This document shows positions 1 to 8,151 of a stretch of 21,000 nucleotides of DNA, piece by piece; position 1 is the stretch's first letter, and each line of letters starts with the position of its first letter. The stretch is from Symbiodinium natans. Its lineage: Eukaryota; Sar; Dinophyceae; Suessiales; Symbiodiniaceae. The position numbers and the translations under genes are program-made. The notes beneath the pieces are model-generated. The model made no database searches, was not told the DNA's origin, and was given only the letters and a program-made list of their open reading frames with translations. Location: contig CAJNDS010001324.1 in the NCBI GenBank assembly GCA_905221605.1, positions 100,001-121,000 on the forward strand, given 5' to 3'.

Positions 1-717
1 CAACGGTGCAGGGCCTCTCAGTACCGCGCCTGCCAGCACAAACGACACGTGTGTCGCGCCTGTCAGCGTTTCCCGCGGCCCGAGCGCGCGCGCGGCAACG
101 GTCCAGGGCCTCTCAGTACCGCGCCTGCCAGCACAAACGACACGTGTGTCGCGTCTGTCAGCGTTTCCCGCGGCCCGAGCGCGCGCGCGGCAAGGGTCCA
201 GGGCCTCCAAGTACCGCGCCTGCCAGCAGAAACGACACGTGTGTCGCGCCTGCCAGCGTTTCCCGCGGCCCGAGCGCGCGCGCGGCAAGGGTCCAAGGCC
301 CCTCAGCACCGCGCCTGCCAGCACAAACGACGCGTGTGTCGCGCCTGCCAGCGTTTCCCGCGGCCCGAGCGCGCGCGCGCGGCAAGGGTCCAGGGCCTCT
401 CAGTACCGCGCCTGCCAGCACAAACGACACGTGTGTCGCGCCTGCCAGCGTTTCCCGCGGCCCGAGCGCGCGCGGCAACGGTCCAGGGCCTCTAAGTACC
501 GCGCCTGCCAGCACAAACGACACGTCGCGCCTGTCAGCGTTTCCCGCGGCCCGAGCGCGCGCGCGGCAACGGTCCAGGGATGTCCAGGGCCTCTAAGTAC
601 CGCGCCTGCCAGCACAAACGACGCATGTGTCGCGCCTGCCAGCGTTTCCCGCGGCCCGAGCGCGCGCGCGGCAAGGGTCCAAGGCCCCTCAGTACCGCGC
701 CTGCCAGCAGAAACGAC
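1..717. repeat. 95-bp GC-rich tandem repeat, about 8 copies
   Basis: The marker GTACCGCGCCTGCCAGCA (one copy reads GCACC) starts at 21, 116, 211, 306, 403, 496, 597 and 692, giving spacings of 95, 95, 95, 97, 93, 101 and 95. Each unit holds an imperfect hairpin, CGACAC-GT-GTGTCG, and an alternating CG run (GAGCGCGCGCGCGG) whose length varies by 2 bp between copies. The copy starting near 496 lacks 4 bp inside the hairpin. The next junction carries a 10-bp partial duplication of GTCCAGGG. The array enters from the left edge, so its true size is unknown, and it ends abruptly at 717. It is a minisatellite; no function is evident. Confidence 0.95.
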
Positions 718-887
718 ACTGCGTCATGTGCGTGATGTGATGCGTGATGTGCGTGATGTGATTTGATGCGTAACACTATATGTGCGTGATGGTGCGTCAT
801 GTGCGTGATGTGATTTGATGCGTGACACCGCGTCATGTGCGTGATGTGAACCGTGATGTGCGTGATCCTGATGTGATGCATGCGACA
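718..887. repeat. TGCGTGATG-type short repeat block
   Basis: This is a degenerate array of 8-11 bp words (TGCGTGATG, TGCGTCATG, TGATTTGATGCG). A longer unit, roughly CGTCATGTGCGTGATGTGA, recurs at about 722, 797 and 832. It abuts the last 95-bp unit directly and shares no sequence with it. It is probably a slippage-generated minisatellite. Confidence 0.8.
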
Positions 888-961
888 TGAGGAACAGGAA
901 GAGGAGGACGGGGAGGAGGAGGAGAAGGAGGAGGAGGAAGAGGAAGAGGAGGAAGAGGCGG
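888..961. repeat. GGA/GAA polypurine tract
   Basis: About 74 bases are almost purely purine on the plus strand (GAGGAAGAGGAAGAGG-like), with only two C bases. Such tracts can form triplex structures; here I only see the composition. Confidence 0.85.
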
Positions 962-1011
962 GACAGCCCCAAAAGTAAGAACCCCACACAAAGATGTGGG
1001 GAAAAACCAAG

Positions 1012-1140
1012 CCCAATAAAAAATGTATAGAAAATAGAATAAAAAATTAAAAAATAGAAATAAAAATAAAAATACAAAACAAAAATAAAAATAAAATTGA
1101 AAAGAATAAAAATAAAGATAAAAAAACTCAAAACAAAACA
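1012..1140. repeat. A-rich AAAAAT/AAAAC simple-sequence tract
   Basis: The plus strand is dominated by A with scattered T and C (AAATAAAAATAAAAA words). Read on the minus strand it is a T-rich tail directly following the tRNA-like segment at 1142-1200. The two may be one retroposed unit. Confidence 0.8.
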
Positions 1141-1141
1141 A

Positions 1142-1200
1142 CGGCCGGGACCGAACCCTGCCTCTGCCACCAGGTTTGAGTGTTGCGTGAGGTCCGGCCT
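1142..1200 (-). mobile_element. possible tRNA-derived SINE head
   Basis: On the minus strand the segment opens with GGCCGGACC and closes with GGTCCCGGCC, an inverted repeat pairing over about 9 bp with one bulge. Just inside the 3' arm is AGGGTTCGGTCCC, which resembles a tRNA T-arm and B box. A T-rich tract follows at 1012-1140. The span is about 58 nt, too short for a whole tRNA, and I find no clean A box. A tRNA-derived SINE fragment is the best reading; a chance hairpin is possible. Confidence 0.3.
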
Positions 1201-1995
1201 TGCTCCAGCTTAGGGTCCCATCGATACTAACAGTCCTTCGTAGGGATTCTCATAAGGGGTACCATAATCTCGACGAGGGTTTGTTAGTGTCAGGGGGACA
1301 TCCCAAATGAAAGTCGTCGAGTCCACGCAACACGAAATTTGAGCCGCCCTGCAACTTTTGCAAGCCATCTGCAGCACCCACCTGCCCGGGATGGATGCAT
1401 AAAGCAGCATTGATGCTTGGCTGGCTCTCTCAGGTTGACGGTGAGACGGGGTAGGGTGCGGTTTGGGTGTTGTCACAGGCGGAGGGGAGGCGCGGATTTG
1501 GGCAAGTTCGTGCAGACCTTCAAGCTTCAGCACACGCATGTCTCGAAGACTAGCCAACTGCATCACACAGAATTGGAATATGCGATTGCTCGAGCATATG
1601 GTGTTGCTATGTGTTGGTCAACCGCGTACGTTACCCGGTCAAGGCTGTTTTGGTGCACGGCTCATTCATGCTCACATTCACGCCGCTAGCGCGACCCAAT
1701 GCACCTCCATGGCTCTCCTGGCCACTCCACGCTCCTCACGTTCGGAATGCAGTGCTTTGCTTTTTTCATGACGCCTAACGACTGGTGGGTTAGGACTTAA
1801 AGATATTTCAGACCTGGGGTAGGGATTTAAAGGTGAGCTTCTGAGGTCTGTTTCGCAACGTCAGCATCTGACATTCAGCACAGCAAAGCCAGCCTCGAAA
1901 CCGTCCGTCTTCAGCCTCCAGACCTGCAAAACGAAACTGAATGATGCCATGCGGGCCCCGAAGTTTTTTGGGGGGACCCAACTTTTTTGCTGTCA
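1201..1995. other. no recognisable gene or repeat
   Basis: Short open frames occur on both strands, but none has a recognisable motif or a frame clearly better than the others. Near 1950-1990 there is a C-flanked pair of T runs. I see nothing else to annotate. Confidence 0.5.
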
Positions 1996-2117
1996 GAAAA
2001 AACAGAGAGGGAGAGGGGCGAGAGACAGAGAGAGGGGAGAGAGAGCGAGAGAGACAAAAAGAGAGAGAAGAAGAGAGAGAGCGACAGAGAGAGAGAGAGA
2101 GGGTGATAGAAAAAAAC
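1996..2117. repeat. GA-rich polypurine tract
   Basis: About 120 bases of GAGA-type sequence with few pyrimidines (AGAGAGAGAGAGAG words interrupted by C), ending in GATAGAAAAAAACTGA. It is a degenerate GA microsatellite. Confidence 0.85.
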
Positions 2118-2268
2118 TGAAGAGCGAGCGACACATCATAAAACATCTGCTGCCGGGGCCCTGGCTTAGGAGGCGTTCAAGGCGGTGTCATGGCCAGCGT
2201 CTACCAACATCACAGCTGCCGAGCCGGCCAATGCCAAAAGATGCTGAGCTCACCACCAGGATGCAGCG

Positions 2269-2594
2269 TTTTTTTTTTTGTCGAGCGTGTTGCTTGCTAC
2301 GCCTTGCAGCGAGTTTCGGTGTGAAGGGCTTTCCGTTGGCGAGGCCCGGAATCGGCGAGCTTCGAGGTTGGCGGTGCCATGCGGTGCCTGGGATGCGGAT
2401 CGACAGGATGCTGGCCGCGAAAACACCAGCTGCGGCAAAGGACAGCAGACCCGCCCAGCGCTGAGCATGCCGACGTGATCCGACGTGCAGGCGGCACGGA
2501 TGGGCTGCCGGGGGGTGCCCGAGTGCTGCAACGCGTGGCGATCAGGGTACATGTGCTCGGCACGCCGAGCCTCGGCACGTCGAACCGCGCGGAG
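2269..2594 (-). mobile_element. retroelement relic, C-terminal end plus poly(A)
   Basis: Read on the minus strand, 2594-2532 gives an Arg-rich stretch ending in RRAEHMYPD. After a frame change, 2478-2399 gives AQRWAGLLSFAAAGVFAASI. These match, in order, the 'RKERTYPEL' and 'RWxxLLAxAAxRAFAASLL' blocks at the C-terminus of the RT protein family seen repeatedly in this window. On the minus strand an A11 run (2269-2279) follows about 120 bases later, as expected for the 3' tail of a LINE. Only the last part of the element remains and its frame is broken, so this is a 5'-truncated dead copy. Confidence 0.6.
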
Positions 2595-2599
2595 GGCTG

Positions 2600-3517
2600 C
2601 CCCGGGCGCCCTGGACGTGAGATGACGTGAGGGCAGACCAGCGTGGGCTCCCGAGCGAAAGCGCGTTTGTGATGACCTCAATGCGGCGCTCGTCCCACCG
2701 GCTCATTTATTTGTTGTTTGTTCGAACCCTTTTCCGGCCGCAATTAGGGTCATGCGGGTCTAAGGCCGCAGCGGCGGAAGGCCGGGCCCAGCGCATTCGG
2801 CCAGCGCCAACACGGCCTCCAGAGTGGGCACCTCGCTGAAGCCGGCGGGCAACAGTCCTGCCGGCGGTTGGGCCCAAGGCCATCTTTGCCCCGGCGACTT
2901 GCACCGCGACGGACAACAACCCCCACCACCGACGCGCCCAGCCGCTAGGTCGCGGACAGGATGTGCTGCCAAATCGTGGGGCACGCTTTGAACATAGGCG
3001 TAAGGTTGACCGCCCCGGTCAGGCTCGCAGCATGCACCGAAATCGTGAAGCGGGCTTCAGACCATTGCCGCACAAGCCGTTTCCCGAGCTGATGAGTCTT
3101 TTTTACGAAGGTCCTCCAAAAGGGTAGGGCTGCACGGAGCCCAACCACAGCCGGATTCAACAGGCCACCCCAGCCATGGACAAGACCGCTCACACAACCC
3201 CAACAAGAGTAGGGTTTGCCGTGCACGGAAGAGACAAGGCGAATCGTGTATTTTCCAGCTGGTTTGATTTAAAGAGTTGCGGGTGTTGATTGTCTTTGCG
3301 GTCTGGATAAGTCCGACATGGCTGTCGGAGGCTCAGGGCAAAGACTTGCGGAAAAAAACTCCAAAAGCTGCACGTCGTCTCCTTCTTCTGGGCGGGCGCG
3401 GAGACATGCAAGCCCTCTAACCGAAGGACTTGGCGCGAGGGCGACTGGGGCACATGAGGTGGCTGGATACGGACTTACAATACCGAGCCGCCCAGCTGTG
3501 ACCCGGCAGGGGATTTG
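2600..3517. other. no recognisable gene
   Basis: GC-rich sequence with small open frames on both strands. I recognise no protein motif, RNA or repeat here. Confidence 0.45.
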
Positions 3518-3957
3518 TGTTTTTTTCTCTCCGGGCCTTTTTTCGCCTGCATCATCCACGCAGGTCCCTGTGCATGGCGCTCCACGGCGCCTCGGCCTGA
3601 GACAGCACGCATGGGGAGGCGGCTGTGGGCGGGGGTCGCCTGCCAGCGCGCGTCGGCGAGGAGCTCGTGCAGGGCGGGCTCTGGCCCGCCAGCACTACAC
3701 TCAAGGAAGGATGCTGCAAAGGCTCGCTGCGCTGCAACAGCGAGGACGCCGCTTCATGTGACGACCCACGCCGCCCTGGCAGCGGCCTGGAGAAAGGCGG
3801 GCACCTCAGCTGCACGCGCGCTCGCCAGCAAACGGACGAAGGTTGCGGCTTCGGGAGCCCAGTTGCGTGCATACTTCGATCCTGAACGGCAGCGGCGCGT
3901 CCGCCACAGCTTGGGATACGTCTGGCGTTGTTTGAGGCGTGTAGCCTGGGCAAAAAC
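3518..3957 (-). mobile_element. retroelement relic, C-terminal domain with internal TGA
   Basis: From 3957 down to about 3606 one minus-strand frame reads as the C-terminal domain of the RT family: RLKQRQTYPKLW, then NWAPEAATFVRLLASARA, AAARAAWV, then AVAAQRAFAASFLE and LHELLADARW. A single TGA at 3756-3754 interrupts it where the family has the Trp of 'RRWSG'. One G-to-A change would explain this stop. Two A runs on the minus strand (3543-3538 and 3526-3520) lie just beyond and may be the remains of a tail. The 5' part of the element is missing. Confidence 0.65.
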
Positions 3958-3989
3958 GAAAGCGGGGCGGGCATCGGCGCCAGCGCGGG

Positions 3990-4011
3990 ATGATGCTTTT
4001 TTTTATGATGC
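3990..4011. repeat. ATGATGC direct repeat around T8
   Basis: The plus strand reads ATGATGC, eight T, ATGATGC. It lies exactly where the RT fragment (4012-4195) meets the C-terminal relic (3957 downwards). It could be a short target-site duplication with a tail, or coincidence. Confidence 0.6.
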
Positions 4012-4195
4012 TTGCCGTCAATAAATGCTCATCAATGCGACGGTGAGCTCTGAAACCCAGTTGCGATTCGGGTTGCGCAGCATCTGATACCAGTTCAATC
4101 CTCTGCAAGATCATATAAGAGAACACTTGGTACAGCAAGCGTAGATGCGCAACAGGACGAGAATCACCTGTTTTTGCTGTTGGTGTTTTTCCCAA
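4012..4195 (-). mobile_element. reverse transcriptase fragment, second family
   Basis: The minus-strand frame reads KTGDSRPVAHLRLLYQVFSY, then MILQRI, and AAQPESQLGFRAHRRIDEHL. This is the early RT palm of LINE-type polymerases (RPI-LL--LYK-FS-ILL-RI, then EEQ-GFR-GRS--DHI). The motif set differs from the other relics in this window, so it is a different retroelement lineage. Only about 60 residues remain. It ends at an A8 run flanked by two ATGATGC copies. Confidence 0.65.
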
Positions 4196-4299
4196 GTCCA
4201 GTGCGGTCGATCGCAGCCTACAACAGGTGGTACAGGGTGCAGAGAGCACACCAGGCGTTTGTGGCCAGGGGGCTAGGTGCTGCGGGCGGTGGCCCTGTC

Positions 4300-5326
4300 A
4301 TGGCATGCGGCTGGCAAGGGGAGGAGGGGCCGAGCAGTCTGCCAAAACATCGCTGATGTCTCCATCGACATTGCCAGTGTTCGCAAGGGGGAGTGCGAGG
4401 AGGCTGGCACAAAAGGCGCGCGGGGCTGCAAACGAGATGAGGGCAGACCAGCGGAGCACGTATGCGGAGATGGCTGCGCTCCTGGCGGTTGCAGGCGCGG
4501 CCCGCGCACTGCAGCAGGCGAGCTGGCGGACGAACCCTGCTGCCTCGGCACTCCAGCGTCCTCCGACCTCGAGAGCAAGCATGGTCAGGCGGGAGCGGGC
4601 TGAACGGCAGATCTCCGGGTACGTCCGCTCCTTGGCCTGGCGAGCCAAGCGCAACGCGGCACCAGTGGTGCGGCACAGCTCCATCTCTTTGCACAAGTTG
4701 TTGTTCTTTTTTTCTGTACTGATGCCAATACCAACTCTGCTCGTGACATCATGAACAACGTTTACCATGTGCGCATTCATGCCGAAGCGTGCGTGATATG
4801 AGAGAAGGGTGGCTTGAGTACAAGCTTTTGTACATACATCTGAAAGGGATTTGTTTCCATTTGTACATATGCTTCAAACTTTCGTGACTTGTCTCTTACG
4901 TATCAGCTTTTATTTGCGTTGGGTTTTGCCTGTTGGTTAACGCATGCTTGAATAGTCTACTTTTCACTTTGACCGCGACATGTACAAACTGTAGCTGAAC
5001 GATGTTCAAGTTCGCGGTGAACTGCGTCGCGCGAGCTGATGCGCCGTCATTGCTCTCGCGCTCAGCCGCCTTACAGCCGTTACTACAGCGCTGCGCATGT
5101 CGAGTCGCCAGCCAACCCCGCGGACGGTGGCTCGCTTGCCCCGTAGCCCTGCTTGAACTCTGCGAACGTGACTTCCCAAGCGTGGCGTCCACTGCGAGTT
5201 GCTCCCCGTGCCACAGGGGCAGCCCATCGAAGAAAACATCAATGCGCCGGGCGTGCTGAAGGGGCCACACTCGTCAGCAAACCACAGTATGCGCCTCCCC
5301 GTGTGCGAACCACGCCTTGCGCACAA
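4300..5326 (-). mobile_element. retroelement relic, C-terminal domain, interrupted
   Basis: Two pieces of one domain lie in the correct order on the minus strand. 5270-5178 reads RRIDVFFDGLPLWHGEQLAV then DATL, matching the family block 'RRRLDVVVDGLPL--GAQLAVDTTL'. 4675-4337 reads ARQAKERTYPEI, ALEVGGRWSAEAAGFVRQLA, LRWSALISFAAPRAFCASLL and GDISDVL. In related copies the two blocks are separated by only a few tens of residues; here about 500 bp intervene, of which 4700-5010 is noticeably AT-rich. The first piece extends toward 5326 in shifted frames. It is a non-functional, 5'-truncated copy with an insertion. Confidence 0.7.
4700..5010 (-). other. AT-rich insertion within the retroelement relic
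   Basis: This stretch is visibly richer in A/T than its surroundings and has no protein match. On the minus strand it ends in an A7 run (4713-4707) next to the resumed retroelement frame. It contains the small inverted repeat GTACAA-GCTT-TTGTAC near 4818. An inserted short retroposon with an A tail is a reasonable but unproven reading. Confidence 0.4.
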
Positions 5327-5981
5327 TCCCCCTGCCAGTTGTGCGGCCGCCTACGCCGCTGCGCACGACCAAGCCGTGTGGGGCACTCTACTGGAATGCC
5401 TGGGCGGCGTCGGTGGCGAGGAAACGGACGAGCAATTCGTGCGCGAGGTCGCCAGCCTGCCAGCAGCCCTTGCTGGCCTTGGCCTCGCGTCAGCCGTGCG
5501 GTTCGCCCCCGGTGCTGTTAATCGAAGGCCGGGATGCGTGCCCCCAGCTGGACCGCCGTTGTTGAGGGCCTGCTGCCGGACGTGGCGGCGGATACAGGAC
5601 CTGGCGAATGGATTGCGAATAGTCACACGGGTGGCGGCGCACTTGAAACTCTTGCTACAGCGACCACATGCCTCTATGTTAGCCGTTGAAATGCGGGGAT
5701 GTAAAGCCGATCGGCCGGGCATGGATCTCCCGCTGGACTGCGCTGCTCGCAATCGCGGCGCAGCGCTCCTTCGCCAGCTCCCTCCTTGAGCTGCCCCTTG
5801 CGGGCGAGGCCAGCGAGCCCGAGCGAGCTTCATGAGCTCCTAGCATCTCCTAGCTGACGGGCGCTGGGAACGGCCGGTCGCTGCAAGCCGCCTCCCTGCC
5901 CGCTGACTCCCACCCCGGTAACCCCCGACGCTGTGGTGACTTTCCTGCTCGCGGAGACAAGATCCGATGCAAAAAAAAAAA
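5319..5981 (+). mobile_element. retroelement relic on the plus strand, with poly(A)
   Basis: At 5319-5519 the frame reads CAAAYAAAHDQAVWGTLLE, then SLPAALAGLGLASAVRFAPG. This is the family's post-RT block (YA-AHD-AVW, then LP-R-GGLGLRSA-R-APAAY). At 5701-5835 it reads RAWISRWTALLAIAAQRSFA, then SSLLELPL, ending in TGA at 5833. An A11 run follows at 5971-5981, about 135 bp past the stop, like a LINE 3' tail. The middle of the C-terminal region is deleted or frame-broken. It is oriented opposite to the relics on either side. Confidence 0.65.
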
Positions 5982-6099
5982 TCAGTGTCGAGCGATTTTT
6001 CAAATCCGGAGTTTCCGCACACTTTTTCCATCTGTCAGAGAGCGGTCCCCGTGCATGCTACAGCCCCTCCGGGTTCCGGCTCGGGGCTGGAGCACCTCA

Positions 6100-7193
6100 T
6101 GCAAAGCCTCCGACCGCGGCATGAGCGCTGGCAGCACGCGCCCGGGCAAGGAGCCGCAGGAAAGTGACGGCTTCGGCCCCCCAGCGGCCCCGAGCGGCAA
6201 CAGCGAGCTCGCTACAGGTCAAGGCATCTGTCGTGCCGCTTCCGTTGCGTCGCAGCTCGGGTTGCAAACGATCTCGATGCGGTGGGCGGCGTGGACCGGT
6301 GTCAGCAGGTTCATGTCCGCCAACCGCACGTAAAGCGCGACGATGCGCGACGCGTGCCCCGGCCTCTTGGCAAACACGAGCAACGGCACGTGTGCGAGAT
6401 GCAAGGGCTCGGGACGTCGCACACGCCGTGCGGTGGTCCCCAAGGGCGTCGAGCTGCCCGCGGCCGGAGCAGGCATGCGGGGCCAGGGCAGCGGGAGTCG
6501 CAAGCGCCGCAGCAGGATTACACGAAACTCAGCACCCGGAATCACCAGGCTGGTTGGGGGAGGCATCAGGCTCGACTGGGGCGGCCTGTGAGACATCCCA
6601 GGCCGCGACGTCGCATCCCCGGGCGTGGAGGTAGTCAACAACATGCTTTTGCTGCGACACTGGCGGAGCCAGAGGCGCCAGGAGCGCAAGCGCCTGGACG
6701 AGGTTGTCGGCTACGAGTGGTGACCTCGCACGCACCGCTGGCAGGAAATCCACCCAAGATGCCTAGTAGCCGGCATCACGATCAACCATGGCAAGCTGTG
6801 CTTCAAGAATCGTCTTTGCGAGCAGCGGTTGGTTGGCCTGGTCCAGGAGCGCGGCGAGGCATGCCACGATGCCGGCATCATGATCGGTGGCATACGAGAT
6901 GCGGCGAGCATCCGCTGCTTGGAGACATGATCAAAAGCTCCGATTGCGTTGGCGGATAGCATTGTTGCCCGCCGTTCAACTTCGGAGGCAACACGCAGCG
7001 TCTCAGCGGGTACTCAAGCGAGCGTGCGCTCACGACCGTTGGGTTTGCGGAGCGCGACAATGCGCGCGACCCAGGTCGCAGCAAGGATGGCCCCTGGGAC
7101 CTCTGCTCGCGCGAAATGCTCAGCGGTCTGGAGCAGGAGCGTGCAGCCTCTCTCAGGGTCAAGTAGGATGCGCAAGTGCTCGTTGGTGGCACC
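6100..7193 (-). mobile_element. retroelement relic covering RT palm to C-terminus
   Basis: This is the longest copy. On the minus strand, in family order: 7193-7017 reads GATNEHLRILLDPE, HFARAEVP and WVARIVALRKPNG (entry to the RT palm). 6962-6882 reads LSANAIGAFDHVSKQRML, matching the catalytic 'LSVDGIGAYDHVSR' motif with its first Asp replaced by Asn. 6533-6480 reads AEFRVILLRRLRLPLPWP. 6341-6243 reads HRIEIVCNPSCDAT. 6177-6100 reads AEAVTFLRLLARARAASAH. The two palm blocks lie only about 55 bp apart, so a large internal deletion is present, and the frame changes several times. It is a dead polymerase gene. Confidence 0.7.
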
Positions 7194-8110
7194 ACATGGC
7201 GGAGAGATGTGAGAAGGAATGCAGCGGCAGGTTGCACAGGACCAGCTGGATCTCGAGGAGGTCTCCCCGCAGCGGCGCATACGGCTCCTGCGGTCGGCAG
7301 CTAGGTTCCCGCTGCTCGTGTAGTGTCTCGGGGGGCGCCGGGCGCGAAAGGCTCGGGAAACAAGGGCGCGTCCAGCAGCGGGGCCGCATCAGCAGCAGCG
7401 CCAAGCTCCATTGCGGAAAAGCGCGTGCATCGTTGTTCGAGGCCGGGGGGGTGCGCCTTGGGCAGCCAACTAGAAGAGCGTCCAGCCTCGGAGCTCGCAG
7501 GCAGGCGTGGGAGCATCAGCGATGAGATGGAGAATGCTGGAGACGGGCCCGGTAGGCCGTGCGCAGCGTGCCGTGGACTTGAGCTGGGCCACTTTATACA
7601 CTTTGGCGCGTCAAGACACGCCTGCACAGGGTGTCCTCGAGGTTCGTCATCCAAACTTTAAACTGGGGCAATGGTAGGGGCGGAGGGCTCGGCTTGAAGC
7701 TGGGGAGCGACGTCCTGGACTCCAGTCGGGATGGACGAGGGAGCGGCGTGCTCCCGGCCAAGTCGTCCCCATCCCCGTCGTGCCGACCACGGCCACGTGA
7801 ACGGCGTTCTGACTCCACTACTGACTCCACTACTACTAACGCTGCGGCGAGTGCAACACATTCACATGCGAGGCGTCGGAGCCCACAGCCTAGCCCTGTA
7901 GGGCGGGCCGATTGGAGAAGCTGCAGACGGCTCCGTCGGCTCAACGTCGGCATTGTCCCGCGCGTCGGAGTGGGCAGGCGCAGCATTGGTGCAGCGCCAG
8001 CGGCGTCAGGGCCCAGCGAATCACAGGTCGGTGCGGGCAGCGGCCGTCGCAAGTCGTCAGCAAACCTTTCGAGGTGGGCTTAGAAGCAGCAGGACCTCCT
8101 GCAAAGGCGC
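7194..8110. other. no firmly recognisable gene
   Basis: The minus strand may continue upstream parts of the 6100-7193 element, but I recognise no clear block. At 7811-7834 GACTCCACTACT is repeated twice in tandem. Open frames here are expected from the high GC content. Confidence 0.4.
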
Positions 8111-8151
8111 CCCGCGAGATAATGACGCGGCGGCCCGCGAGATAATGACGC
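8111..8151. repeat. 18-bp direct repeat pair
   Basis: CCCGCGAGATAATGACGC occurs exactly at 8111-8128 and 8134-8151, separated by GGCGG. This 23-bp spacing could be a two-unit tandem repeat. No associated gene is evident. Confidence 0.85.

Noticed and set aside
1-717. CRISPR array
   Set aside because: Units are contiguous 95-bp repeats with no unique spacers, and the host looks eukaryotic.
6-766. Open frames across the 95-bp repeat with Cys-rich words (CRACQ, HVCR)
   Set aside because: The frame rotates with each 95-bp unit and all three frames are open; this follows from GC-rich repeat composition rather than a coding gene.
1142-1200. Functional tRNA gene
   Set aside because: Too short for a cloverleaf, no clear anticodon arm or A box; kept only as a possible SINE head.
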